DNA of 64,000 nucleotides from an uncultured Chryseobacterium sp. (GCA_913777465.1 CAJYRQ010000036.1:1-64000); one strand, 5' to 3'; positions 7,484 to 17,357 are shown, numbered from the stretch's first letter. Numbers and translations: made by a program. The notes: a model not told the origin generated them from the sequence alone.

Positions 7484-9838
7484 ATGAAGAAATTACTACT
7501 TCTGACTGTCCTGTTTCTGTCGCAGTTGCTGTTCTCACAATCAGATTGTGTATCAGCAGTTCCTGTGTGCGGAAACTCAGATATCTCCTATTTCCCTACA
7601 GGTTCAGGGACTGTAGATGATCAGGTAAATGCCAACGGGAGCTGTTTAAGTCTGAACGAACATTATTCGGTATGGTACCAGTTTACCATAGCAACTTCCG
7701 GAACATTAACGTTTACCATTTCTCCTTCTGCACCTTATAATGCAGATTATGATTTTGCAGTATACGGACCCAATGTAACCTGTGCTACCAAAGGGGCACC
7801 GATCCGATGCAATTATGCAGGTCCACAAGCGGCTCCAAATCAAACAGGATTACAGCTGGGCCTTACCGCACCAAGTGGTCCATGGAGCCCGGCGATGAAT
7901 GTGGTGGCCGGTGAAACCTATTATCTGATCGTAGACAACTGGTCCGGTGCTACTGCATCAATGCCTTTTTCACTGACCTGGGGAGGTACCGCGTCGCTGA
8001 CATCAGCCTTTAGTGATCCTGCTTTAACGCCGAACCCTTTTATTACACCAGGTGCACCTGCAGCAAACCCGGCTGATCCGAATGAGATCCTGAAATGTGC
8101 TTTACCGACGATGTTTGATTTCAGTACATTATCGGCAGGAATCATCAACAATAACCCGAACTTCACCGTATCTTATCATTTGACAAATAATGATGCCATT
8201 ACAGGAAATGCACCGATCACTACCCCGATTATGGTGAATGCAACGACCGTTTATTATTACAGACTGAAGTATACGGATCCGGCGAACCCTGCCAACCCGG
8301 TAAACGGCTGTTTCCAGATCGGGAAGTTTAAATTCAGGTCCGGAAATATCGTAGTGAATAATGCCACCATAACCGCATGTAATTATGATGATACCGGTAC
8401 CGGATATTTTGACCTGAACTCGGCAAATGTTTATGCACCTACGAATGTAACAAAAACGTATTACCCGACAATGGCCGACCTCAATGCAGGCACCAACCAG
8501 ATCACAACGCCTTCATCTTATGCATCGGCTCCTAAAAAAGTCTATGTGAAAATCGTTACCAGCGAAGGATGTGTGGGAACCGGGGAAATTACCTTACAGT
8601 TCCTTCCGCCTCTGACCGTAGTTGCGGCTACCGTAAATACATGTAACAATAACAATGCGGGAACCGGGGTTTTCAACCTGACGACGCCTGATGTTTATCC
8701 GACGTCTACCAACGTTACGAAAAAATACTATCCTACCATCGTGGATATGAATGCAGGAACCAACGAGATTACCAATCCTGCTGCCTATACTTCTGCCGCA
8801 CCGAAGACCGTGTATGTAAAAGTAAGAACGCCGCAGGGATGTACCGGGTACAACCAGATCAAGCTGGAATTCTACCCTGGAGTCGTGGTAAATGATGCGA
8901 GCGTAGAAGAATGCTATATTGCATCGAATGTGACCAATGCCGCATTTAACCTGACCCAGGTAAATGTAACATCCCAGCCGAGCGTTACCAAAAAGTACTT
9001 CAAAACCCAGGCAGATGCTGTTGCGGGAACGAATGAAATCCTGAATGCTGACACCTATATTGCCACGACAGGCGTTGTTTACGTAAAAGTAATCAGCATC
9101 CAAAACTGCTATGCGATTGCCAAAATCAACCTGAAAGTTCTGCCACCTGTAAAATCCAATGTTCTTAAAGACAAGATCATTTGTATTGAAAACAAAACGA
9201 CACTGGATGCAGGGCCGGGGTTTGACGGCTACGAATGGAGCACCGGTGCTACCACTTCATCCATTACCAATGTAGGAGCCGGAGCCTACTGGGTAAAACT
9301 GAAAACAGGAAAATGCTGGACGTTGCAGGAAGTAAAAGTAAATGCTTCTGCCCAGCCTGTGATTACCAATATCGAAATTAACAACGATTCATTTACCGTA
9401 ACGGCTAACGGCGGGAAAGGCCCTTACCAGTATTCACTGGACGGCACCAACTGGCAGGATTCCAATGTTTTCACCGGCCTTCCAAGAGGGGAAAACAAAG
9501 TATATGTAAGAGATTCTTACAACTGTAACCCGATCAGTGTTCAGGTAACGGTTCCGAATCTTCTGAACGCCATCACCCCGAACGGCGACAACAAAAACGA
9601 TTATATCGATTACTCGGCTTTAGCGTATAAGAAAAATCTTGTTTTCACGGTTTATGACCGGTATGGAAATATGATCTATAAAGCAGACAAAATCAGAAAT
9701 TATACCTGGGACGGAACTTCCAACGGTAAAAGAATCTTAACGGGAACCTACTGGTACACCATTACCTGGACTGAAAATGATAAGAACAATACCGAAACCA
9801 AATACAGCGGTTGGGTATTGGTAAAAAATATCGACTAA
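7484..9838 (+). CDS. T9SS type B sorting domain surface protein, PPC-like N-terminus (paralog 2)
   Basis: This 784-residue protein starts with a signal peptide ending LLFSQ and an N-terminal domain nearly identical to that of paralog 1 (SDCVSAVPVCGNSDISYF). It has three of the 85-residue repeats rather than two, which explains its greater length. The Ig-like unit, the SprB-like unit and the type B sorting domain (ITPNGDNKND, then a YDRYG segment) follow. From the last repeat onward it matches paralog 3, not paralog 1, although the N-termini of 1 and 2 are close. It should be secreted by T9SS and attached or released at the cell surface. It has its own terminator. Confidence 0.9.
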   Translation: MKKLLLLTVLFLSQLLFSQSDCVSAVPVCGNSDISYFPTGSGTVDDQVNANGSCLSLNEHYSVWYQFTIATSGTLTFTISPSAPYNADYDFAVYGPNVTCATKGAPIRCNYAGPQAAPNQTGLQLGLTAPSGPWSPAMNVVAGETYYLIVDNWSGATASMPFSLTWGGTASLTSAFSDPALTPNPFITPGAPAANPADPNEILKCALPTMFDFSTLSAGIINNNPNFTVSYHLTNNDAITGNAPITTPIMVNATTVYYYRLKYTDPANPANPVNGCFQIGKFKFRSGNIVVNNATITACNYDDTGTGYFDLNSANVYAPTNVTKTYYPTMADLNAGTNQITTPSSYASAPKKVYVKIVTSEGCVGTGEITLQFLPPLTVVAATVNTCNNNNAGTGVFNLTTPDVYPTSTNVTKKYYPTIVDMNAGTNEITNPAAYTSAAPKTVYVKVRTPQGCTGYNQIKLEFYPGVVVNDASVEECYIASNVTNAAFNLTQVNVTSQPSVTKKYFKTQADAVAGTNEILNADTYIATTGVVYVKVISIQNCYAIAKINLKVLPPVKSNVLKDKIICIENKTTLDAGPGFDGYEWSTGATTSSITNVGAGAYWVKLKTGKCWTLQEVKVNASAQPVITNIEINNDSFTVTANGGKGPYQYSLDGTNWQDSNVFTGLPRGENKVYVRDSYNCNPISVQVTVPNLLNAITPNGDNKNDYIDYSALAYKKNLVFTVYDRYGNMIYKADKIRNYTWDGTSNGKRILTGTYWYTITWTENDKNNTETKYSGWVLVKNID

Positions 9839-9864
9839 AAGAAACCAGTCCGTTTTCTAAAAAA

Positions 9865-9893
9865 AATCACCTCAGTCCTGAGGTGATTTTTTT
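9865..9893 (+). terminator. rho-independent terminator
   Basis: An almost perfect palindrome (9865-9875 with 9878-9888) flanked by A and T runs ends paralog 2. Confidence 0.9.
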
Positions 9894-9989
9894 ATGCACA
9901 TCGACGCAACGCCTTTCCTGCAATAAATCCGGATAAAGTTGTGTTTATAAATTGTTGAATACTATTTTTTAATTGATTTTCAAAAAAAC

Positions 9990-9997
9990 TATCTTTG
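9990..9997 (+). promoter_or_regulatory. -7 promoter element for dnaB
   Basis: TAtcTTTG is followed by seven bases and the dnaB ATG at 10005. A TTTTTT run at 9965-9970 is 19 bases upstream and may act as the -33 box. The leader would be at most a few bases. Confidence 0.6.
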
Positions 9998-10004
9998 CAC
10001 AACT

Positions 10005-11603
10005 ATGGCGCAGAAAGAAACTTTATCTACATTGACGAACGGAAACTTTGCAAAAGAACTCTCTATTGCCGATGGGAAAATGCCTCCCAACGCACTGGAT
10101 TTCGAAAGGCTGGTGATCGGAACCTTTTTAATTGATAAAAAGGGCCTCGACCATTCCATCGATTTGCTGACACCGGAGGTTTTTTATGATCCTAGGCACC
10201 AGGTCATTTTTTCTGCCATTTTAAAATTATACGAAGGCAACCAGCCGGTGGATTTGATGACCATCATCCAGTCGCTGAAAAAAGAAGGGAATCTGAACCA
10301 GGCCGGCGGAGACAGTTACATCATTGATCTGACGATGGGGGTAAGTTCATCCGCCCATATTGAATACCATGTACGGGTAATCCTTGAAAAATATATTTTA
10401 AGAAGCTTAATCAATGTTTCGGCAAACGTGATTGATGCATCCTACAAAGAATCGACCGATGTTTTCGAATTGCTGGATAAAGCCGAGCAATCCTTTTTTG
10501 AAATCACCAACGGGACCATTAAAAAAGGATTCGATACGGCAAACTCATTGGTAAAGCAGGCCATTGACACCATTAAATCCCTGAAGGACAAAGAAGGGCT
10601 TTCCGGAGTACCTTCCGGATTCCGTGATGTGGATAAGGAAACCGGAGGCTGGCAGAATTCCGACCTCATCATCATTGCGGCACGTCCCGCGATGGGTAAA
10701 ACGGCATTCCTGCTTTCCATGGCCAGAAACATTGCCGTTGGCCATAAAATCCCGATGGCTTTGTTCTCGCTCGAGATGGCCTCGGTACAGCTGATCACCA
10801 GGATGATCGCTTCCGAAACAAGAATTTCGTCGGAAAAGCTAAGAAAAGGAACGTTGGATGATGATGAATGGCAAAGGCTTTTCTCCAACGTATCCGAACT
10901 GGAAAACGCACCTTTGTATATCGATGAAACCCCTTCCCTTTCCATCTTCGACTTCCGTGCGAAATGCCGCAGACTGGTGATGCAGCATGGGGTGAAAATC
11001 ATCATGGTCGATTACCTTCAGCTGATGACTGCCGGAGGCGGCGGAAAAGGAGCCGGAAACCGGGAACAGGAAATCTCCATGATCTCCCGTTCACTAAAGG
11101 CCATTGCCAAAGAGCTGAACGTTCCGGTAATTGCACTTTCCCAGCTTTCGAGGAGTGTGGAAACCCGTCCCGGAAAAAGACCTCAGCTTTCCGACCTCAG
11201 GGAATCCGGAGCCATCGAGCAGGATGCGGATATTGTATCCTTCATCTTCAGGCCGGAATACTATAAGATCACCGTATGGGACAACGATGAGGAAGGACAG
11301 GAAACCTCAACGGAAAATCAGGCCGAGCTTATCATCGCCAAGCACAGGAACGGGGCAACTGCCGACGTGCGTCTATCCTTCCTTAAGCATTTCGCAAAAT
11401 TTGCCGATATCGAAATGGCATTCGACGGCGGAGGCGGATCGATGGGCTACAGCTCCAACGGCGGATTGCAGGGAGAGCCGAGCGGTTTCGATAAGATCAA
11501 AACCACCATACAGCCGGGAGCCGCATTTGATCTGCCGGACAGCTCAAAACTTTCAGGATCTTCCATGAATGATTTTGACGACGATGATGATTTCCCTTTT
11601 TAA
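10005..11603 (+). CDS. dnaB: replicative DNA helicase DnaB
   Basis: The 532-residue protein is DnaB, the hexameric helicase that unwinds DNA at the replication fork. The N-terminal domain that binds primase spans about residues 25-125 (PPNALDFERLVIGTFL). The RecA-like C-terminal domain has a Walker A motif, ARPAMGKTAF, near residue 228 and the hydrolysis motif MVDYLQLM. Its last 14 residues (SSMNDFDDDDDFPF) form an acidic tip ending in Phe-Pro-Phe, like the tip of SSB, preceded by a Gly/Ser-rich linker. It is followed after 60 bases by rnhA on the same strand, so cotranscription is possible. Confidence 0.97.
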   Translation: MAQKETLSTLTNGNFAKELSIADGKMPPNALDFERLVIGTFLIDKKGLDHSIDLLTPEVFYDPRHQVIFSAILKLYEGNQPVDLMTIIQSLKKEGNLNQAGGDSYIIDLTMGVSSSAHIEYHVRVILEKYILRSLINVSANVIDASYKESTDVFELLDKAEQSFFEITNGTIKKGFDTANSLVKQAIDTIKSLKDKEGLSGVPSGFRDVDKETGGWQNSDLIIIAARPAMGKTAFLLSMARNIAVGHKIPMALFSLEMASVQLITRMIASETRISSEKLRKGTLDDDEWQRLFSNVSELENAPLYIDETPSLSIFDFRAKCRRLVMQHGVKIIMVDYLQLMTAGGGGKGAGNREQEISMISRSLKAIAKELNVPVIALSQLSRSVETRPGKRPQLSDLRESGAIEQDADIVSFIFRPEYYKITVWDNDEEGQETSTENQAELIIAKHRNGATADVRLSFLKHFAKFADIEMAFDGGGGSMGYSSNGGLQGEPSGFDKIKTTIQPGAAFDLPDSSKLSGSSMNDFDDDDDFPF

Positions 11604-11663
11604 AAGTTAAGGTGAAATCTTCCTGAATTTTAAACTAAATCTGAGCCTTGGCCTCAAACTGAA

Positions 11664-12140
11664 ATGAGAATTGAAATATACACCGACGGAGCATGCAGCG
11701 GAAATCCCGGAAAAGGCGGATATGGAATTCTCATGCGTGTCCCTGAAAAAAATTACCAGAAAACATTCTCCAAAGGCTTCCGGAAAACCACCAACAACCG
11801 GATGGAACTGCTGGCGGTAATCACTGCACTGGAAAAGCTGAAATCTCCAGACAATGATATCCATGTATACACCGACAGCAAATATGTAGCCGATGCCATC
11901 AACCAGAACTGGCTTGCCGGATGGATCAAAAGGGGATGGAAAAATGTAAAAAATCCCGATCTGTGGCAAAGATTTGCAGTCCTTTACAATCTGCACAAGC
12001 CGAAGATGCACTGGATCAAAGGCCATGCCGGACATTTTGAAAATGAGCTGTGCGATAAACTGGCGGTTGCCGCCACCGCTTCACCGGATCTCGAAACAGA
12101 CCATTATTTTGAAAATCCGCAAAGCAATACTTTGTTTTAA
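11664..12140 (+). CDS. rnhA: ribonuclease HI
   Basis: This 158-residue enzyme cuts the RNA strand of RNA-DNA hybrids. All catalytic residues are visible: Asp8 in YTDGACSGNPG, Glu48 in NNRMELLAV, Asp71 in YTDSKYV, His124 in HAGHFENE and Asp131. The basic handle segment found in the E. coli enzyme is present (WIKRGWKNVKNPDLW). The last 25 residues (ATASPDLETDHYFENPQSN) extend beyond the core, as in other Bacteroidota. It follows dnaB, which fits a replication role in primer and R-loop removal. Confidence 0.96.
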   Translation: MRIEIYTDGACSGNPGKGGYGILMRVPEKNYQKTFSKGFRKTTNNRMELLAVITALEKLKSPDNDIHVYTDSKYVADAINQNWLAGWIKRGWKNVKNPDLWQRFAVLYNLHKPKMHWIKGHAGHFENELCDKLAVAATASPDLETDHYFENPQSNTLF

Positions 12141-12168
12141 GGTGAGTCTATGATATTCAGTGTATTTT

Positions 12169-12252
12169 AACGTGAACCCGAAGGAAAATAAGCAGGAAGA
12201 AGGAAACCGGATGCCGGAAGTTTCTCCTTTCAATATTACTATCAAAGGTATC
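12169..12252 (-). repeat. dispersed CTTCCGGC-family repeat, copy A
   Basis: On the minus strand this reads GATACCTTTGATAGTAATA, a short gap, then AACTTCCGGCATCCGG, a second TTCC-rich block, and finally a GGGTTCACGTTAA end. Its left flank matches the flank of the copy at 26293-26365, and its right flank matches that of the copy at 26171-26242. The unit is therefore longer than the core, about 80-110 bases. Confidence 0.7.
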
Positions 12253-12430
12253 AATTAAACATTCTGTTATTTATTAATAGAAATTTATTTAAAATCCTGA
12301 TGTACCAAATTGAAAGCCAAACTTTCATATAAACAACTGAAAATAAATAAAATACGATCGGATTTATATTATTTCCAGGCTATTAAATAAAACTTCCTTG
12401 AGATTAGAAGAAATGCAGTAGGCTATCCAA

Positions 12431-12474
12431 AACCTTTGTCTATGATGTCAACGGGAAACTTCCAGCCCGTTAAT
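12431..12474 (+). repeat. dispersed CTTCCGGC-family repeat, short copy B
   Basis: The AACCTTTG left edge, a spacer of similar length to the other copies, and AAACTTCCAGCCCGTTAAT are retained. The central TTCC-rich block is lost. It is a degenerate member of the family. Confidence 0.5.
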
Positions 12475-12608
12475 CCTTTGAAAACAACCACCTACCACCC
12501 CGATCGAAAATTTTCATTATTTACTTCTTAAACTTATCATTTTTTGATGAATAGCCATCATTTCCGGCAAAATTAACATTAAATACGTATTTATTGCTTG
12601 GGATTTAA

Positions 12609-12616
12609 TATCTTTG
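12609..12616 (+). promoter_or_regulatory. -7 promoter element (TAtcTTTG)
   Basis: This exact consensus lies 28 bases before the ATG of paralog 3 at 12645. No ideal -33 TTTG is seen. Confidence 0.5.
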
Positions 12617-12644
12617 ACAAGTCTAATTTTAAGTATCATATCAT

Positions 12645-14897
12645 ATGAATAAAAAACTATTGGCTTGTTTTATCCTGCTCGTATCTTGCTTTGTAGGAAA
12701 ATTCTCTTCCCAGACATATCAGCTTACAGGAAACCCTGTAGTGACTACAGGATGGGATGTAGTTCCTTCGGCAACGGTCAGCGGCGATTTCATTCAGCTT
12801 ACTGCCGACCAGACCTCTCAGGTAGGCGGTATCAAATTAAATGCTCCCATCAATCTTAAATTCTGTGACAGATGGAGGGTGGAATTCGATTTCAGGATCG
12901 ACGGGAACGGAACCACCAGCTACGGACGTGGTGACGGTTTTGCTTTCTGGTACCTGGCCAATCCTCCCGCTGCCTACACTGCAGGAGGTGGTTTAGGGAT
13001 TCCGGCCAACTCTACCGGATTAATGGTAGGATTCGACATCTTCAACAACAGTACGGAAGGGCAGATGAGCAAGGTGCATGTTCTTTACGGAACCAACAAT
13101 ACACCGGGATCGAATATTGAATACAACAATACGCCCGGAAGTACTTTCCATACCCCGGACCTCAATCCTACACAGCCTTTCGTGGGAGCTACCTACCGGC
13201 ATGTGGAAGTATTGGGACAGGTAGATCCTTCCACTCCGACCAACTGGATCATCAGCATTAAGATCGACGGCGTTACGGTAGTTAACCAATCGTTTGCCCC
13301 ATCCGGAGCAGCAGTTGGAATGACGCAGGGATACTTCGGGTTTTCCGCATCTACCGGAGCGGCAAGCGCCAGACACTCGATTAAAAACGCCAAAATTTTT
13401 ACGGACAAGGTATCCATTAACCAGCCGTCTGTTTCGGCAAGTGTGTGCCCGAATCCGTCCAACGGTCAGGGAACCATCAATTTAACGACATTCCAGAGCC
13501 AGTTTGTAACCAATCCGGCAAATTATACATTCACCTACAGTGTCAGCGGAACTCCTGTTGCCAATCCTTCGAATTTCCAGTTCAGCGGAAACACTACCGT
13601 TTCGGTAAGAATCAAGGACAACGCGGGACTTCTTTGTGATAATCCGGACGGAACGATCCAGCTGACTCTTTCCCCGTTCACGGCAACGGCCGCCACCCTT
13701 ACCGAATGTAATAACAATAATGCCGGAACGGCAACGTTCAACCTGACACTTGCCAATGTAAACGAGCCTGCCGGTTCTACGAAAAAGTTTTACACTACGA
13801 TGGCCAACCTTAACGCAGGAACCAACGAAATTACAAATCCGACCGCTTATATTTCGGCAGCCGGAACCGTATATGTGAAAGTTACTACGCCACAGGGATG
13901 CCAGGGGTCCGCCCCGATTACCTTAGCGTTTTACCCGCAAATCGCTTCACAGGATGCAACCATCGAATCCTGCTACATCGATGCTGCACCGACGACGGCT
14001 TTGTTTAACCTGACACAGGCGAATGTAACCTCAGCTACCGGAGTGGTTAAAAGATATTTCAAAACCCAGGCGGATGCTTTGGCCGGGACCAATGAAATTA
14101 TGAATCCGCAAGCTTATATTGCCAATTCATCTACGGTTTATGTAAAGATTACCAATGTTGCAAATTGCTTTGTGATCGTGAAAATAACCCTGAAGGTTCT
14201 TCCTCCGGTCTATTCTTCCGTCCTGAAAGATAAAACCATCTGTATCGATGCCAAGACCAGCCTTGATGCCGGACCGGGCTTTGACACCTATTTATGGAGT
14301 ACGGGAGCAACCACGCAGTCTATCCAGAATGTTGCGCCGGGGCAGTACTGGGTACAGTTGAAAACCGGAAGATGTACGACTTTGCAGACTGTAAAAGTAA
14401 ACCCTGCAAGCCAGCCGGTAATTTCCAGCATTGATATCACCAACAATACCATCACCGTTAATGTAAAAGGCGGGAAAGGACCTTTCCAGTATTCCCTTGA
14501 CGGAGTGAAATGGCAGGATTCCAACGTATTTACCGGACTTCCGAGAGGTGAAGTTACCGTTTATGTGAAAGATTCCTATAACTGTACGCCGATCCAGGTT
14601 CAGATCACGGTACCGAATCTGATCAATGCCATTACACCGAACGGAGACAATGTAAATGACTTTATTGATTATTCGGCTTTAGCATACAAGAAAAACCTGG
14701 TATTCACCGTGTATGACCGATACGGTAATAAGCTTTATGAAGCCAACAAAATGAGAAACTTCAAATGGGACGGAACTTCCGGCAATAAAAAGATCCTGAC
14801 CGGTACTTACTGGTATACCATCACCTGGAATGAAAATGACAAGAACAGTACACAAACGTCTTATAACGGCTGGGTACTGGTGAAAAACAGGGAATAA
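12645..14897 (+). CDS. T9SS type B surface protein with L-type lectin domain (paralog 3)
   Basis: This 750-residue protein has a signal peptide ending KFSSQ, then an L-type (legume-like) lectin domain from about residue 23 to 255. Its marks are VEFDFRIDGNG, GRGDGFAFWYLANPP, GGGLGIP and FDIFNNS. Such domains bind carbohydrate. A linker domain, two 85-residue repeats, the Ig-like unit, the SprB-like unit and a type B sorting domain (ITPNGDNVND, YDRYGNKLY) follow. The last repeat and everything after it match paralog 2, while the lectin matches paralog 4. It is probably a T9SS-exported surface lectin or adhesin. Confidence 0.9.
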   Translation: MNKKLLACFILLVSCFVGKFSSQTYQLTGNPVVTTGWDVVPSATVSGDFIQLTADQTSQVGGIKLNAPINLKFCDRWRVEFDFRIDGNGTTSYGRGDGFAFWYLANPPAAYTAGGGLGIPANSTGLMVGFDIFNNSTEGQMSKVHVLYGTNNTPGSNIEYNNTPGSTFHTPDLNPTQPFVGATYRHVEVLGQVDPSTPTNWIISIKIDGVTVVNQSFAPSGAAVGMTQGYFGFSASTGAASARHSIKNAKIFTDKVSINQPSVSASVCPNPSNGQGTINLTTFQSQFVTNPANYTFTYSVSGTPVANPSNFQFSGNTTVSVRIKDNAGLLCDNPDGTIQLTLSPFTATAATLTECNNNNAGTATFNLTLANVNEPAGSTKKFYTTMANLNAGTNEITNPTAYISAAGTVYVKVTTPQGCQGSAPITLAFYPQIASQDATIESCYIDAAPTTALFNLTQANVTSATGVVKRYFKTQADALAGTNEIMNPQAYIANSSTVYVKITNVANCFVIVKITLKVLPPVYSSVLKDKTICIDAKTSLDAGPGFDTYLWSTGATTQSIQNVAPGQYWVQLKTGRCTTLQTVKVNPASQPVISSIDITNNTITVNVKGGKGPFQYSLDGVKWQDSNVFTGLPRGEVTVYVKDSYNCTPIQVQITVPNLINAITPNGDNVNDFIDYSALAYKKNLVFTVYDRYGNKLYEANKMRNFKWDGTSGNKKILTGTYWYTITWNENDKNSTQTSYNGWVLVKNRE

Positions 14898-14905
14898 TAT
14901 ATTTT

Positions 14906-14936
14906 AAAAGATCACTCCGTCCGGAGTGGTCTTTTT
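14906..14936 (+). terminator. rho-independent terminator
   Basis: A long stem, AAAAGATCACTCCG against CGGAGTGGTCTTTT, with a tight loop is followed by T residues. It ends paralog 3. Confidence 0.88.
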
Positions 14937-15067
14937 TATTTTCAATCCGACGTTTAATCAATTAAAACCATTTATTGCCCTTAATCCTATTTTAGAATTT
15001 CTGCATTTCAAAAAGGATTAAAGCCCTGAAACGGTTTATCATATTAATCATTAGCCAATTTGCTCAA

Positions 15068-17329
15068 ATGAAAAAACAATTACTCCTTTATTTTTTTCTC
15101 ATCTTCCTCTGTTTTAGCGGAAATTTTTCGGCACAGACGTATCAGCTTACCGGAAATCCGGTAAACACTACGGGGTGGGACCTTGTTCCCAATGCTACCG
15201 TAAGCGGGGATTTTGTACAGCTTACCCAGGATATTACCAGCCAGTTTGGGGTCGTAAAACTGTCGACACCCATCAATCTTAAATACTGCGACAAATGGAA
15301 AGTAGAGTTTGATTTCAGGATCGACGGAAACGGAACGCCGGCCTATGGCCGCGGTGACGGATTTACCTTCTGGTACCTAAGCAATCCTCCCACGAGTTTT
15401 ACCGGCGGTGGCGGTCTCGGTATTCCATCGAATGCCAACGGACTGATGGTGGGTTTTGATATTTTCAACAATTCCACGGAAGGCCAGATGAGCAAGGTAC
15501 ACGTTCTTTACGGTACCAACAATCTACCTGCAGGAGCCAACAATATCGAGTATAATAATACACCGGGAAGTACTTTCCATACTGCCGACCTGAATCCAAC
15601 CCAGCCGTTTGTAGGCTCCACTTATAAGCATGTGATTGTAAACGGAACCATGGATCCTCTGAATACCAACATTTGGAATATAAAAATCCAGCTGGATGGT
15701 GTGGTTCTGGTGGATCAGCCATTCACCGCTTCAGGAGGGGCTGTCGGGATGACGACCGGCTTCTTCGGGTTTTCTGCCGCTACGGGAGGCGCGAGCGCAA
15801 GACATTCGATTAAAAATGCGAAAATCTATATCGATAAAGTTCCGATCCTTACGAATACCATTACCCCTTTCGTATGTTCAAATCCTGCGACCGGCAGCGG
15901 AACAGTGAATTTAACTTCTTTCCAGAACCAGTTCGTGACCAACCCGGCCAATTATGTATTTACTTATTTGGGTCCCGGCGGAATACCGATTACCAATCCG
16001 TCAAATTACGTCTATCCTGCAGGAACGACGACCATCACTGTTGTTGTGAAAGACCCTTCGTCTACCCTGTGTGATAACGGTGACGGAAAGATCGTCCTTA
16101 CTCCGACCCCTTTTGCCGCCACGGATGCAACGCTGACCGGCTGTAACAATGATAATGCAGGAGGTGCTGTTTTCAACCTTACCAATGCTGTACTATCTTC
16201 GGTCGCGGGAAGTACATCGGTATTTTACAATTCCATGTATGACCTGAACAACAACCTCAATCCGATCACCAATCCTTCGGCATTTTTCTCGCCGGCGGCT
16301 ACCATTTATGCCAAGGTAACCACACCGCAGGGCTGTACGGATGTTGCCGATGTCACCCTGACGATCGCCCCGGTGGTTGTCGTACAGAATGCCACATTGA
16401 GAGCCTGTGCGATTGCAACCAACCCTTCAACCGGATCGTTTGATCTCATCACGGCTCTGGTCACTTCCCAGCCCGGAACAAAAACCTACTACCCGTCTTT
16501 AACGGATGCTCAGAACGGAACCAATCCGATCCCGACGCCTGCTGCCTATATTTCTCCGAACGGTACCGCATTTATTAAAGTAACTAATACCAACGGCTGC
16601 TATGCCATTGCGAAAGTTACCCTGATCGTTATTCCGCAGGTTTTCTCTACCCTTCTGGATGATAAGATTATCTGCATGGAAGATACCACGACCCTGGATG
16701 CTGGACCTGGATTTTCTTCTTACAAATGGAGTACGGGAGCCACCAGCCAGAGCATCAGCAATGTAACGGTAGGCACCTATTGGGTAGACCTGAAAACGGG
16801 AGAATGTACCGTACGGCAAACTGTAAAAGTATACGCTTCGGAACAGCCCGTAATCACCGGGGTTGATATTTCCAACACCACCGTTACCATTTTTGCAAAC
16901 GGCGGAACCGCGCCTTACAAGTATTCCATGGACGGGATTCACTGGCAGGATTCCAATGAATTCAAAAATGTGCCGAGGGGAGACAGGCAGGTATATCTGA
17001 AAGACGCCTACGACTGTGATCCGATAACCGTTACCATTGTAGTCCCGAATCTGATTAATGTGATTACTCCTAACGGTGACGGCGTAAACGATGTCATCGA
17101 TTACTCCGCTCTTGCCGGTAAGAAAAACCTGATCTTCAATGTTTATGACCGGTACGGTGCGAAAATCCATGAAGCCGACAAATCCAACCGGTACAAGTGG
17201 GACGGAACTGTTGGCGGCCGGAAAATACCTACCGGAAACTACTGGTATTCCGTATCGTGGAATGAAAACGATAAAAAGAATACGCCGGTAAAGTATTCAG
17301 GATGGATTCTGGTAAAAAACAGAGATTAG
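15068..17329 (+). CDS. T9SS type B surface protein with L-type lectin domain (paralog 4)
   Basis: This 753-residue protein has a signal peptide ending NFSAQ and an L-type lectin domain like that of paralog 3 (VEFDFRIDGNG, GRGDGFTFWYLSNPP, GGGLGIP). Two 85-residue repeats follow, the first more diverged than in the other paralogs (CNNDNAGGAVFNLTN). The last repeat, the Ig-like unit (DAGPGFSSYKWSTGAT) and the sorting domain (ITPNGDGVNDVIDYSALAGK) match paralog 1 rather than paralog 3. It is likely T9SS-exported to the cell surface, with carbohydrate binding inferred from the lectin fold. It is a single-gene unit closed by a terminator. Confidence 0.9.
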   Translation: MKKQLLLYFFLIFLCFSGNFSAQTYQLTGNPVNTTGWDLVPNATVSGDFVQLTQDITSQFGVVKLSTPINLKYCDKWKVEFDFRIDGNGTPAYGRGDGFTFWYLSNPPTSFTGGGGLGIPSNANGLMVGFDIFNNSTEGQMSKVHVLYGTNNLPAGANNIEYNNTPGSTFHTADLNPTQPFVGSTYKHVIVNGTMDPLNTNIWNIKIQLDGVVLVDQPFTASGGAVGMTTGFFGFSAATGGASARHSIKNAKIYIDKVPILTNTITPFVCSNPATGSGTVNLTSFQNQFVTNPANYVFTYLGPGGIPITNPSNYVYPAGTTTITVVVKDPSSTLCDNGDGKIVLTPTPFAATDATLTGCNNDNAGGAVFNLTNAVLSSVAGSTSVFYNSMYDLNNNLNPITNPSAFFSPAATIYAKVTTPQGCTDVADVTLTIAPVVVVQNATLRACAIATNPSTGSFDLITALVTSQPGTKTYYPSLTDAQNGTNPIPTPAAYISPNGTAFIKVTNTNGCYAIAKVTLIVIPQVFSTLLDDKIICMEDTTTLDAGPGFSSYKWSTGATSQSISNVTVGTYWVDLKTGECTVRQTVKVYASEQPVITGVDISNTTVTIFANGGTAPYKYSMDGIHWQDSNEFKNVPRGDRQVYLKDAYDCDPITVTIVVPNLINVITPNGDGVNDVIDYSALAGKKNLIFNVYDRYGAKIHEADKSNRYKWDGTVGGRKIPTGNYWYSVSWNENDKKNTPVKYSGWILVKNRD

Positions 17330-17357
17330 CGAAATAACCATTCCCTATATATGAAAG

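Larger units (their letters stand above)
12141..12644. other. 504-base intergenic region with two repeat copies
   Basis: There is no gene here that I can support. The region holds an inverted copy (12169-12252) and a short direct copy (12431-12474) of the dispersed CTTCCGGC repeat family, AT-rich filler between them, and a TAtcTTTG promoter element at 12609-12616 for paralog 3. No terminator is obvious directly after rnhA. Confidence 0.7.

Noticed and set aside
12141-12644. Possible RNA gene in the 504-base gap
   Set aside because: I found no tRNA cloverleaf, no known riboswitch pattern and no clear terminator-bounded unit; repeat copies explain the GC-richer parts.
5303-17329. The internal repeats of the four surface genes as a CRISPR or DNA-level tandem array
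   Set aside because: Repeats are 85-residue protein modules with diverged DNA, in frame, with no spacer structure.
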